DNA of 64,000 nucleotides. It comes from Massilia sp. 9096. GTDB taxonomy: Bacteria > Pseudomonadota > Gammaproteobacteria > Burkholderiales > Burkholderiaceae_D. The notes under the pieces are model-generated. The model was not told the DNA's origin. It saw nothing but the letters and a program-made list of their open reading frames with translations, and made no database searches. The position numbers were made by a program, and so were the translations under genes. Location: contig NZ_JQNN01000001.1 of the NCBI RefSeq assembly GCF_000745265.1, positions 744,001 to 808,000 on the forward strand, written 5' to 3'. Below, in pieces: positions 19,668-28,010 of the stretch; position 1 is the first letter of the stretch, and every line of letters starts with the position of its first letter.

Positions 19668-20387
19668 TCAGGGTTTGAGCAGCGGATACGGATCCACCGG
19701 CGTGCCCTGCCACCACTGCTTCTGGGGCGTCAGCTCGAACACTGCGAAATGCAGATGCGGCGCCTTGGCGTCGGCATTGCCGGTCGAACCGACGTAGCCG
19801 ATCAGGTCGCCCTTGTGCAGCATCTGGCCTTCCTGCACGCCGTCGGCGTAGCGGTCGAGGTGGGCGTAGTAATAGGCGTATTTTTCGCTCGGGTCGAACT
19901 GGTACAGCGTCAGGCCGCCCGGTTTGCTGGTAAAGAGTTTAACCAGCTTGCCGTCGGCGGCGGCGAACACCTTGGCGCCGCGCGGGGCCATGATGTCGAG
20001 CGCTTCGTGGCGGCGCTCGCCGTTGCGGGCATTGCCGCGCGACTGGTCGAACGTGTCGCTGACCTGGGCGATGTCGACGCCTTCGACCGGCATCGTCAGC
20101 TTGCCCTCGGGAAGAGCGGGCGCGGCGGCTGCGTTCGCGCCGGCGTCGCTCGCGGTATCGCCGATCGCCGGGCGCAGCGGCAAATCGAGCTCGGTGAGGT
20201 CGGGCATGACGTGTGGCGCGGGCGGCAGCTTGCCGTCCAGCGTCGGGCCGGGCGCCGGCGCCGGCAGCGAGCCGGTGCGGACGTCGCCGTTTGAGGCGGG
20301 TTCAGCCGGCATCTGGTGCAGCAAGGCAAACAGGCCGCCGGCGCCGACCAGCACGCCGATGACGAAGCTCAGAATTACCCGCATCAT
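19668..20387 (-). CDS. M23-family peptidoglycan endopeptidase-like protein
   Basis: A 239-residue membrane-anchored or exported protein with an LytM/M23 domain. The N-terminal hydrophobic segment (VILSFVIGVLVGAGGLFALL) is a signal anchor, followed by an Ala/Pro-rich linker and the catalytic domain from about residue 100. Zinc-site motifs are RRHEALDIMAPRG (HxxxD) and HLHFAV near the C-terminus; the YYYAHLDRY strand is also typical. These enzymes cleave peptide cross-links or activate amidases. AAGGAG stands upstream of the ATG pair at 20385-20387. The next gene upstream encodes an L,D-transpeptidase, so both act on peptidoglycan. Confidence 0.92.
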   Translation of the reverse strand: MMRVILSFVIGVLVGAGGLFALLHQMPAEPASNGDVRTGSLPAPAPGPTLDGKLPPAPHVMPDLTELDLPLRPAIGDTASDAGANAAAAPALPEGKLTMPVEGVDIAQVSDTFDQSRGNARNGERRHEALDIMAPRGAKVFAAADGKLVKLFTSKPGGLTLYQFDPSEKYAYYYAHLDRYADGVQEGQMLHKGDLIGYVGSTGNADAKAPHLHFAVFELTPQKQWWQGTPVDPYPLLKP

Positions 20388-20458
20388 GCTCTCCTTTTGA
20401 TCTTGTTGTCAGAACCAGCTGCTCTCACGCGCGCGCGTGAGGCCTATCGCTGTCAGGG

Positions 20459-21613
20459 TCACTCCTGCAGCACCACATCCGTCCCTGCATGCACCAGCCC
20501 GGCCACCTCGGCGGCGCTCCAGTTGGTCAGGCGGATGCAGCCGTGCGATTCGCTCTTGCCCACCAGGCCCGGAACCGGCGTGCCGTGGATGCCGTAGTGC
20601 GGCTTGGACAGGTCCATCCAGGCCACGCCGACCGGATTGTTCGGCCCGGCCGGCACCGTGGCCGACTTGTCGCCCGGCTGGGCGTCCCAGAACAGCTTGG
20701 GGTTGTAGTGGTAGACCGGGTTGCGCGCCACGCCGGTGATCTTCCAGTCTCCGATCGGCAGCGGGTCGTGCTCGCTGCCGGTCGAGGCCGGGTACTGGGC
20801 CAGCAGCTTGCCGGCCGCGTCCTGCAGCATCAGGATGCGCGCGTCTTTCGAGACCACGACGCGCGCCGCCGGCGCCAGCGCCGGCGTGCCGACCACGTTC
20901 GGCACGCGGATCTGCTCGCCGGCGCGCGCCAGGTTCTTGCCCGGGTTGAGCTGCTTGATCAGCGCCGGGCTGGCGTGGAATTTTTCGCCCAGGCCTTCTT
21001 CCGGCGTGGCGTAGCCGAGCGCGGGCAGCTTGGCCTTTTCCATCATGTCATCCGGGATCGGGCGGAATGGCCCGGCCACGTCGGCGTCCGCCAGCGTGTA
21101 GTCGAGCAGCGTCGGCGTCGTGTCCGCGTTGAGCGCGGTCCAGGTGGCGTCGTCGAGCTTGCCGCTGGGCGGCAGGTCGTGCGTTTTCTGGAAGCCGGCC
21201 AGGGCCTGGCGCATGTTCGAGCCGTAGGCGCCGTCGATTTCGCCGGGCGAGAAGTGAAAGCGGTCGAGCAGCACCTGGGCGCGCAGCAGGCGTTCGGTTT
21301 CCGCGGCGCTGGGCGCATTGGCGTCCGTGCCGGCGGTGGCCGCGCCCGCGTCGGCGACGCCGTTCGGCGGCAACTGCGCCGCATGCTGGGCGCCGGCCGG
21401 GACCTGGACCGGATGCTGGGCCGGCGCGGCCATGGCTTGCGGCGCCGGGGCGTTGTCGATGCGCGGTTGGGCGGACGCCGCCTGGGCGGCCGGTGCGGTT
21501 TGCACCGCCGGAGCAGGCTTGGCAGCCTGGGTCGGACGCGCGAGCGCGGGAAGGGCGGCAATGGCGGTCGCCAGGGCGATCGACAGGGATAGGGGTCGGG
21601 TGTGGATATGCAT
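20459..21613 (-). CDS. Exported L,D-transpeptidase with peptidoglycan-binding and LysM-like domains
   Basis: A 384-residue periplasmic enzyme. A signal peptide (1-25) and a long Ala/Pro/Gln-rich linker (to about 95) precede a PG_binding_1 domain (about 105-165: VLLDRFHFSPGEIDGAYGSN). A LysM-like segment follows (about 205-245: FHASPALIKQLNPGKNL, AGEQIRVPN), then a YkuD catalytic domain with HGTPVPGLVGKSESHGCIRL carrying the catalytic Cys. The family forms 3-3 cross-links or attaches proteins to peptidoglycan. Start at 21613 (MHIHTRPLSL); a longer frame upstream is not coding-like. It is likely co-expressed with the M23 gene downstream (71-base gap). Confidence 0.93.
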   Translation of the reverse strand: MHIHTRPLSLSIALATAIAALPALARPTQAAKPAPAVQTAPAAQAASAQPRIDNAPAPQAMAAPAQHPVQVPAGAQHAAQLPPNGVADAGAATAGTDANAPSAAETERLLRAQVLLDRFHFSPGEIDGAYGSNMRQALAGFQKTHDLPPSGKLDDATWTALNADTTPTLLDYTLADADVAGPFRPIPDDMMEKAKLPALGYATPEEGLGEKFHASPALIKQLNPGKNLARAGEQIRVPNVVGTPALAPAARVVVSKDARILMLQDAAGKLLAQYPASTGSEHDPLPIGDWKITGVARNPVYHYNPKLFWDAQPGDKSATVPAGPNNPVGVAWMDLSKPHYGIHGTPVPGLVGKSESHGCIRLTNWSAAEVAGLVHAGTDVVLQE

Positions 21614-21718
21614 ACCTGCTCGCTTTTGAATCCTAACGATTGGAAACTTCAGCGTAGAACTGCGCAGGGATAGGGTCTGTGCGGAAACGAACTCATGCCG
21701 CCCGGGTACAATGGGCGC

Positions 21719-22018
21719 ATGTCTTCGACCACGATCACGCTGGAGCCGTCCGGCTGGACCTTCGACGCCCCGGAAGGCGCGACGCTGCTGCAGGCGGCGG
21801 AGCAGGCCGGCATCGAGCTGCCGAGCTCCTGCCGCAACGGCATCTGCCGCGCCTGCATCTGCCGCCTGCGCCAGGGCAGCGTGCGCTACCTGGTCGAATG
21901 GCCCGGTCTCTCGGTCGACGAGAAACGCGAGGGCTATGTTCTGCCTTGCGTCGCGGTGGCGCAAGGCGATGCGACGCTCGAGCAGCGCCTGGCCAGGCGC
22001 ATCGTGCTTCCCGACTGA
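21719..22018 (+). CDS. Plant-type [2Fe-2S] ferredoxin
   Basis: A 99-residue ferredoxin with the four cluster cysteines in order CRNGICRAC (Cys-X4-Cys-X2-Cys) and YVLPC about 30 residues later. It is a cytosolic one-electron carrier; the partner is not evident from neighbours. Length is typical of stand-alone plant-type ferredoxins. No Shine-Dalgarno is visible, and a TACAAT hexamer (21707-21712) lies just 6 bases before the ATG, so the message may be leaderless. It is divergent from the L,D-transpeptidase gene and convergent with the esterase gene. Confidence 0.9.
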   Translation: MSSTTITLEPSGWTFDAPEGATLLQAAEQAGIELPSSCRNGICRACICRLRQGSVRYLVEWPGLSVDEKREGYVLPCVAVAQGDATLEQRLARRIVLPD

Positions 22019-22038
22019 GGCGGCCTTATCGCGTCTTG

Positions 22039-22968
22039 TTACTGCGCCTTGTGGGCGGGCTTTTCGACCTGCAGCGCTTGTTCGATCTGCTCGAGCACCA
22101 GCGGCCAGGACGGCGAGCTCGGCGCGACTTCGTCGTAGTGGCTGGCGCCGGGCAGGATCACCACCTCGGCCTCGTCGCCCGCGGCGCGTGCTCTAGCCGC
22201 GAAATCGTGGGCCACGCGCGGCGGCGAAATCGTGTCGAGCTCGCCGGTGATCAAGACCGTGCGGCCGCCGTTGGGCATCAGGTCGCCGGCGTTGGTGTCG
22301 GAAAACACGTCCGGGCGCGCCTTGCTGGCGACGCCGGTCAGGTCGACGATGTCGCGCTCGCAGCTCGACTTGATGACGTCCTTTTCGCGCCGCAGGTCGG
22401 CCAGGCCGCCCAGGCTGATCACCTGGCGCACCGGCACCGTCCCGGCGCGGTACAAAGGACTGGACGCGGGGATGCGCGATCGCGCGCCCAGCCATTGCAC
22501 CAATTGGCCGCCGGCCGAGTGACCGACGGCGACCAGGCGAGCGAGGTCGAGCGGATAGCTGCGCGCGGTCTGGCCGAGGGTGGCCATCGCCGCGTTCATG
22601 TCCTGGTAGGTGCCGGGATAGCCGCCGCCGGCCTCGTCGACGCGGCGGTATTCCACATTCCACGATGCGATCCCGCGCGCCGCCAGCGCGCCGGCCATGC
22701 TGCGCAGCTGGGTGATGCCACCGAACTCCTTCGTCCAGCAGCCGCCGTGCACCAGCACCGCGACCGGGAACGGCCCCTGGCCGGACGGCAGGAACAGTTC
22801 GGCGTACTGCGACGGCGCCGTGCCGTAGGCAAACTTTGCAGTGGGCGCCGGGCCGTTCAAGGCCATGTAGTCGGCCAGCTTCATCGGGGTGGCGCCGTGC
22901 GAGGCGCCGGAGTGGGCGGCGCCGGCGCATCCGGCGGCAAGGATCAGGGGAAGCAGGCGGGGCGACAT
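22039..22968 (-). CDS. Alpha/beta-hydrolase (esterase-like), probable lipoprotein
   Basis: A 309-residue hydrolase. Nucleophile elbow VGHSAGGQ (about residue 180), oxyanion loop VLVHGGCW (about 90), acid in TGELDTISPP and a C-terminal His in GASHYDEVAP form a complete triad. The fold matches the BD-FAE/kynurenine-formamidase-like esterases. The N-terminus MSPRLLPLILAAGC ends in a lipobox-like LAAGC, so it is probably a lipoprotein. The start at 22968 is chosen for this signal; an upstream ATG at 23007 adds non-signal residues. No substrate can be assigned. Confidence 0.88.
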   Translation of the reverse strand: MSPRLLPLILAAGCAGAAHSGASHGATPMKLADYMALNGPAPTAKFAYGTAPSQYAELFLPSGQGPFPVAVLVHGGCWTKEFGGITQLRSMAGALAARGIASWNVEYRRVDEAGGGYPGTYQDMNAAMATLGQTARSYPLDLARLVAVGHSAGGQLVQWLGARSRIPASSPLYRAGTVPVRQVISLGGLADLRREKDVIKSSCERDIVDLTGVASKARPDVFSDTNAGDLMPNGGRTVLITGELDTISPPRVAHDFAARARAAGDEAEVVILPGASHYDEVAPSSPSWPLVLEQIEQALQVEKPAHKAQ

Positions 22969-23120
22969 GGGCGGATTGGGTAGAAGGGCGGGTTGACAAA
23001 GCGTCACTATAGCAAACGCCTGCCCGGGCGCACGATTGAACGCTTCGCCGGTTCATCCGTGCTAGGCTGAATGAAAGCGCTATCGCTTAATCATGAAGCT
23101 ATTTGCCAAGGAGAATTGCT

Positions 23121-23303
23121 ATGACTCAATCGAAATCGACCGGTACCCAGAACAAGCAATCGGACAATCTTTCCGAAGACGAGCTGGCCAAGAAGCGCGC
23201 CGGCGTCAACGTCGACAAGAGCAGCCACAATGCCAAGGCCACGGTCAAGGCCGGCACCAACCATGGCGCCGGCGGCGGCGCGAAGCAGAAGGAAGGCAAG
23301 TAA
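23121..23303 (+). CDS. Small hydrophilic protein (hypothetical)
   Basis: A 60-residue, charged, glycine-ending protein (LSEDELAKKRAGVNVDKSSH, then GAGGGAKQKEGK). Strong AAGGAG 8-13 bases before ATG. Composition resembles small stress-related hydrophilic proteins, but no family is recognised. First of a run of small genes. Confidence 0.65.
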   Translation: MTQSKSTGTQNKQSDNLSEDELAKKRAGVNVDKSSHNAKATVKAGTNHGAGGGAKQKEGK

Positions 23304-23366
23304 GTCCGAAGCGATGACGGCCGCGGCTGGACGCCGCGCCGTCATCGCCTTTCAGGAGGATAACGC

Positions 23367-23513
23367 ATGAGCATGGAACAGAAAGCGCACAGCACGCCCG
23401 ACCCCGATCTGCCGCCGTCTCAGCCGAGCCCGGATCCCGACGACGTGCCCGCGCCCGCGCGCGCGCCGGTCGAGGAGCCGGATTTTCCCGAGCCTCCGGT
23501 CAAGGCGGCGTGA
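23367..23513 (+). CDS. Very small proline-rich protein (hypothetical)
   Basis: A 48-residue Pro/Asp/Glu-rich protein (TPDPDLPPSQPSPDPDDVPA, then EEPDFPEPPVKAA). Supported by an AGGAGG 7 bases before ATG and by its position 63 bases after the previous small gene. Family unknown. Confidence 0.5.
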   Translation: MSMEQKAHSTPDPDLPPSQPSPDPDDVPAPARAPVEEPDFPEPPVKAA

Positions 23514-23529
23514 AGGCCTGGGTGGGTGC

Positions 23530-23557
23530 AAAACGAAAACCCCGGCGCTTGCCGGGG
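23530..23557. terminator. Bidirectional terminator
   Basis: CCCCGGC-GCTT-GCCGGGG; read on the minus strand it is followed by TTTTCGTTTTGC. It separates the convergent small genes. Confidence 0.75.
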
Positions 23558-23583
23558 TCTCGGTCATGCCAGGAACCGCCCCG

Positions 23584-23778
23584 TCAGGGCTTGGCGCCGC
23601 CTTCGGATTGCTGGCTGCCCGGCTGACCTTCCTGCAGGTTGCCGACCGGCGGGATTTCCTTGATCATCTGGTCGGTTTCCTGCTGGCCCGGCGAGCGCTC
23701 GCCGCTGCCGACGTCGGCTTCGTGCTGCATGCCGGCGCCGTTCGAGGCCGTATCGGGTTTGGTGTTTGAGGTAGGCAT
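23584..23778 (-). CDS. Small hydrophilic protein (hypothetical)
   Basis: A 64-residue protein rich in Gly, Gln, Ser and Asn (MPTSNTKPDTASNGAGMQHE, SPGQQETDQMIKEIPPVGN). AAGGAG 8-13 bases before ATG. Probably disordered. No family recognised. Confidence 0.6.
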   Translation of the reverse strand: MPTSNTKPDTASNGAGMQHEADVGSGERSPGQQETDQMIKEIPPVGNLQEGQPGSQQSEGGAKP

Positions 23779-23993
23779 CGTGTTCTCCTTGCTGGTAAGT
23801 TTGAGACAATCCTAACAGCGAGCTTTTGCGCCCGGCGCGCAATAGGCGCCCGGCACCGGCTGCACCATGCAGGCGATCTGGTTGCTAGTTGGACACATTC
23901 GATGCTTGTGTACGACACCGCACATAAGTAAATTGGAAACTTTTTTTATAATGCCATATGGCCACGACGGCCAACGACCTTGGAGAGAACAGC

Positions 23994-24146
23994 ATGAGCA
24001 CCACCTTGTACAACAAGATCCCCCTCGGCCGCAATGCGCTGCTGGACTCGCGCCGCATGCAGGCAGCGTTGGCGCTGGGCGTGCTGGCGGGCGCCGGCCT
24101 GGTCTGGGTGGCGGTACGTGCATTCAGGGAAGCGCCGGCAAGGTAA
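23994..24146 (+). CDS. Small single-pass membrane protein (hypothetical)
   Basis: A 50-residue protein with one membrane segment (ALALGVLAGAGLVWVAVRAF) after a basic N-terminus (RNALLDSRRMQ). TGGAGAG precedes the ATG by 8 bases; a TATAAT at 23947-23952 fits a promoter 40 bases upstream. No family recognised. Confidence 0.55.
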   Translation: MSTTLYNKIPLGRNALLDSRRMQAALALGVLAGAGLVWVAVRAFREAPAR

Positions 24147-24214
24147 ACGTCGCATGACTTGCCGGACCGGGGCCACGGCTTTACCATGGCGGACTTTGTG
24201 TCTGGAAACTGGTA

Positions 24215-24586
24215 ATGAAGAATGAAAAACTGACGGGCGACGAGTACGATGCCCTAGAGTGGATTCGCCGCGGCGCCAAGAACGACCGCGTCAACGCCTG
24301 CGTCGGCCGCAATGCCAAGCGCCTGTCCGGCCTCAAGCTGGTGCAATATGCGCGCAACGGCAGCCTGTCGCTGACCGACAAAGGCCAGGAAGTGCTGTTC
24401 CTGCGCCGCTGCGTGATCGCGCTGCGCGCGCTGGACGCCGACCCGGCCGCCCAGCTTGACGACGACGTCGCCCAATTCCTGAGCCGCAAATCCCATATCG
24501 CCGCACGCGCCGAGGGTGGTTTCGAACTGACCGCGCGCGGACGCGAATCCCTGGCCGACATCAGCGCGCAAGAACCGCAGCGCTGA
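24215..24586 (+). CDS. Hypothetical protein with winged-helix-like repeats
   Basis: A 123-residue protein. Two related segments look like helix-turn-strand units ending in short beta hairpins: RLSGLKLVQYARNGSLSLTD and AARAEGGFELTARGRESLAD, resembling the wing parts of MarR/winged-helix folds. No membrane segment. The ribosome-binding site is weak. Not assigned to a family. Confidence 0.6.
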   Translation: MKNEKLTGDEYDALEWIRRGAKNDRVNACVGRNAKRLSGLKLVQYARNGSLSLTDKGQEVLFLRRCVIALRALDADPAAQLDDDVAQFLSRKSHIAARAEGGFELTARGRESLADISAQEPQR

Positions 24587-24648
24587 TCGAACTCAATCGA
24601 CGAAAACCCAGGCCTGCGCCGGTGAGCCGGCGCGGGCCGCTGCGCGCG

Positions 24649-24846
24649 TCAGCCGTTACGGCGGCGGTCCGGGTAGACCAGCGTGCGTACGGCGATCTCG
24701 GCCGGCACGTTCATCGCGGCCAGGAATTCGGCGGCGCGCTGCAGGCCGAGGGTTGGAATCGAGGCGACGGCCTGGTTGACCAGGTCACGCGTACGCATGT
24801 CGGTACGCGGCTTACGCACGATCTGGGTGGCGAACTGCATGTTCAT
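24649..24846 (-). CDS. Small conserved-looking hypothetical protein
   Basis: A 65-residue protein (NMQFATQIVRKPRTDMRTRD, ASIPTLGLQRAAEFLAAMNV, ending RTLVYPDRRRNG). AAGGAA 7-12 bases before the ATG supports the start. The AT-rich 149 bases upstream (24847-24995) presumably carry its promoter; nothing else is visible there. Confidence 0.6.
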   Translation of the reverse strand: MNMQFATQIVRKPRTDMRTRDLVNQAVASIPTLGLQRAAEFLAAMNVPAEIAVRTLVYPDRRRNG

Positions 24847-24995
24847 GTCATTCCTTATGTTTGGACGGTAACTAATTATTGCCAAAGGCTGTTTCCGGCA
24901 ATTGTATGGGAACGATATATTTTAGGCTACAAGAAATTGTAGTTTGAAAAGGCGAACCAATAATTACCATCAGGCAAGGTTGACACAACACAAGA

Positions 24996-27029
24996 TCAGG
25001 CGGCCGCCGCTTGCGGCTCGTCTTCCTGGGAGGCCAGGGTGCGCTGCTGGCGCAGCAATTGCTCGAACTCGTGCACCGGCAGCGGCCGACTGAAGTAATA
25101 CCCCTGCATTTCGTCGCAGCCCTGGTGGCGCAGGTAGTCGAGCTGCTCGGCGGTTTCCACGCCTTCCGCGATCACCGACAGCCGCAGGTTGTGCGCCAGC
25201 GCGATGATCGACGCCACGATCGCGGCGTCGTTGGCGTCGTGCTGGAGGTCGTTGACGAACGAGCGGTCGATCTTCAGCACGTCGATCGGGAAACGCGACA
25301 GGTAGGAAAAGCTCGAGTAGCCGGTGCCGAAGTCGTCGATGGAAAGCTGGATCCCCAGCGACTTCATCCGGTGCAGCAGTTCGACCGCCGGTGTGACGTC
25401 GCTCATGAACAGGCTTTCGGTCAGCTCCAGCTCCAGGCAGGCCGGATCGAGGCCGGTGTCGCGCAGCACCCGCTCGATGCCGGGCACCAGGTCGGCGGCG
25501 CCGAACTGGCGTGCCGATAAATTGACCGCCACCCGCAGTGGCCCCAGGCCAGCGTCCTGCCAGGCCTTGTTCTGGGCGGCCGCGGTGCGCATCACCCAGG
25601 CGCCGATCGGGACGATCAAGCCGGTTTCCTCGGCGATGCCGATGAAGCGCGCGGGCGGCACCATGCCCAGTTCCGGGTGCTTCCAGCGGATCAGCGCTTC
25701 CATGCCGACGATGCGCCCGCTCTTGAGGTCGACCTGCGGCTGGTAGTGCAGCACGAATTCGTTGCGTTCCAGCGCATTGCGCAGCGCGCTTTCGATGCGC
25801 ACGCGTTCCTGCGATTCCTCGTTCATCGCCGGCGTATAGAACTGGAAGTTGTTGCGGCCCAGCTTCTTGGCGCGGTACATGGCGATGTCGGCGTGCTCGA
25901 TCAGGCTGTCGGCGGGCGTGCCGTCGCTCGGGTAGGCGGCCACGCCGATGCTGCAGGTGACGAAGAATTCCTTGGCGCCGAGCATGACCGGCTGCGCCAC
26001 CGAATCCATCACGCGCTGCACGATCTCGGTCGTGAGCGGCTGGTCGGCGTGCCCGGACAGGATCGCCACGAATTCGTCGCCGGACAAGCGCGCCACGGTG
26101 TCGCTGTCGCGCAGGCTCGCGCGCAGGCGCGCCGCCACCGTCATCAGGAGCACGTCGCCGGCCTTGTGGCCCATGCTGTCGTTGACGAACTTGAAGCGGT
26201 CCAGGTCGATCAGCATCACCCACACCGGGTGGCCGCTGCGGCCGGCGTAGGCCACGGCCTGGCACAGGCGGTCCTGCAGCAGCGAGCGGTTCGGCAGGCC
26301 GGTCAGCGCGTCGTGCTGGGCGACGTGGTGCACGCGCTGCTCGGTCATCTTGCGCGCGGTGATGTCGCTGCCGGTGCCGCGGTAGCCGGCGAAGACGCCG
26401 TCCTCGGCGAAGGTCGGCTCGCCGTTGACGCAAAACCAGCGCTCGTCGCCGGCATCATCCACGATGCGGTACTCGAAGTTCTTGAACGGCTGGTGCGCGT
26501 CCAGCGCCGCCTTGTGCGCGCGCCCGGCCTCGCTGTCGAGCAGGTTCGGTACGATTTCCCAGCGCGTCTGGCCGATGAAACGGGCCATGCCGACACCGGC
26601 TTTTTCCGTGAAGTCGCCGGTCATGACGGTGAAGCGCAATGCCGCGTCCTGCTCCCAGTACCAGTCGGACGACATCGCGACCAGCTGGCGGAAGCGCTGC
26701 TCGCTCTCCTGCAGCGCCTTTTCGGTGCGCCGGCGCGCGATGACGTCGTCGATCAGTTTCTGGTTGCTGTGTTTGAGGTCGGCCGTGCGCTCGCGCACCA
26801 GTTCCAGCACCTTGCGCGCGCGTGCGCCGGCGGCTTGCACGAAGGCCGTCAACAGCAGCGTCGACACGGCGCCGCCGGCCAGCAGCGCCTGCCGGTCCAG
26901 CTCGAGCCGCTCGACCGACGCCGCCAGCACGGCGGTCGCAGCCAGGCCGCCGCCGAGGGTGAGGGCGGCGGCCAGCGTGAGCGAAAACGGCGAACGGCGG
27001 CGAGGCATCGGGTCTGTATTAATGTTCAA
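24996..27029 (-). CDS. Membrane-associated PAS-GGDEF-EAL cyclic-di-GMP protein
   Basis: A 677-residue signalling protein. Two hydrophobic N-terminal segments (about residues 15-35 and 48-68), a short coiled coil, a PAS domain (about 108-230), GGDEF (about 235-400) and EAL (about 415-665). The GGDEF signature is RLSGDEF (about 315), one substitution from consensus, with the FDLDRFK-equivalent IDLDRFKFVND retained. The EAL has EALIRW, NLSARQF, ELTES, IDDFGTGYSS and EGVET, so it looks like an active phosphodiesterase; the cyclase half may be active or regulatory. Start at 27029; an ATG at 27008 is also possible. Confidence 0.92.
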   Translation of the reverse strand: MNINTDPMPRRRSPFSLTLAAALTLGGGLAATAVLAASVERLELDRQALLAGGAVSTLLLTAFVQAAGARARKVLELVRERTADLKHSNQKLIDDVIARRRTEKALQESEQRFRQLVAMSSDWYWEQDAALRFTVMTGDFTEKAGVGMARFIGQTRWEIVPNLLDSEAGRAHKAALDAHQPFKNFEYRIVDDAGDERWFCVNGEPTFAEDGVFAGYRGTGSDITARKMTEQRVHHVAQHDALTGLPNRSLLQDRLCQAVAYAGRSGHPVWVMLIDLDRFKFVNDSMGHKAGDVLLMTVAARLRASLRDSDTVARLSGDEFVAILSGHADQPLTTEIVQRVMDSVAQPVMLGAKEFFVTCSIGVAAYPSDGTPADSLIEHADIAMYRAKKLGRNNFQFYTPAMNEESQERVRIESALRNALERNEFVLHYQPQVDLKSGRIVGMEALIRWKHPELGMVPPARFIGIAEETGLIVPIGAWVMRTAAAQNKAWQDAGLGPLRVAVNLSARQFGAADLVPGIERVLRDTGLDPACLELELTESLFMSDVTPAVELLHRMKSLGIQLSIDDFGTGYSSFSYLSRFPIDVLKIDRSFVNDLQHDANDAAIVASIIALAHNLRLSVIAEGVETAEQLDYLRHQGCDEMQGYYFSRPLPVHEFEQLLRQQRTLASQEDEPQAAAA

Positions 27030-27125
27030 TAAAGCTTGCGTGAGGGCATGATCTGACGCGCCAGTGTGTCATGAAGCCGTGCTTTCCGCAAACAATTCGC
27101 CCGCGTGCAGGGGTCCGAACCGGCG

Positions 27126-27935
27126 TTACTGTGGCCGCGTGAATACAGATCGCGCCGCGATCCAGGCCAGCACCGCGCGCACAGCAAGAGCGTCGAGGGG
27201 GCCGAGGCCCAGGCCGGGCCGGCGCGCCAGCAGGCGCTGCAGGCGCGACGCGCGCCCGTCCGCCGGCGGCGACTTCAAGGCGTAGACGATGCGGTTGTTG
27301 CCGGCTGCCTTGCCGATCCAGCAAGTGCGGCCGTCGAACACGCGCGCCAGGTCTTCCAGCACGCCACGGTAGCGCGGATCGTAAGTGAACACGTTGGCGA
27401 CCAGCACCCCGCCGTCGCGCAGCACGCGCCGGCAGTCGTGATAAAAGCCCGGATTGGCCAGCGCCTCGGGCAAGCCGTCCTCGTCGAAGCCGTCCAGCAG
27501 CAGTACGTCGGCCAGCTGAGGCATGCGCGCCAGCCAGTGCGCGGCATCGGCGTGCACGACCTGGAAGCGCCCGTCGTCGGGCGGCACCCGGAACTGGTCG
27601 CGCAGGGCGATCACGTCGGCGCGCAGTTCGAGCACGGTGATGCGCGCGCGCGGAAAATGGCGATGGCAGAATTTGGCGAGCGAGCCGCCGCCCAGGCCGA
27701 CCATCACGATGTGGCGCGGGTCGGGCGCGAACAGCGCAAAGCACATCATCGCGCGCGTGTACGCGAGCGCCAGCGCGTGCGGGCGCGAAAGCAGCATTTC
27801 CGCCTGGATGTCGCCGGGGGCGAATTCGAGCGTGCGCCGGTTGCCGCGCGTGCGCACCAGCGGCGCGGCAGGGCGGCTCGAAACGGAAAGTGGGCCGGAT
27901 GGTGCGGCGGGCGGCGCGGGTCGGCGGCTGGGCAT
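27126..27935 (-). CDS. Spermidine-synthase-like protein
   Basis: A 269-residue cytosolic protein with the polyamine synthase Rossmann core: VMVGLGGGSLAKF (cofactor loop), TVLELRADVIALRDQF, VVHADAAHWLA and DVLLLDGFDEDG. The canonical GGGDG of SpeE is replaced by GLGGGSL, and the substrate acidic residues after it differ, as in the many SpeE paralogues of unknown role. The first 40 residues are Pro/Ser-rich and not part of the fold. It is divergent from the GGDEF gene with 75 bases between. Confidence 0.83.
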   Translation of the reverse strand: MPSRRPAPPAAPSGPLSVSSRPAAPLVRTRGNRRTLEFAPGDIQAEMLLSRPHALALAYTRAMMCFALFAPDPRHIVMVGLGGGSLAKFCHRHFPRARITVLELRADVIALRDQFRVPPDDGRFQVVHADAAHWLARMPQLADVLLLDGFDEDGLPEALANPGFYHDCRRVLRDGGVLVANVFTYDPRYRGVLEDLARVFDGRTCWIGKAAGNNRIVYALKSPPADGRASRLQRLLARRPGLGLGPLDALAVRAVLAWIAARSVFTRPQ

Positions 27936-28010
27936 GGCGGCAGTCTACCCGAAACGGGCAGCCGGCCCGGCGTCTTGTTGGCGGCGATGAGTTTCTGATA
28001 AGCTGGCTCC

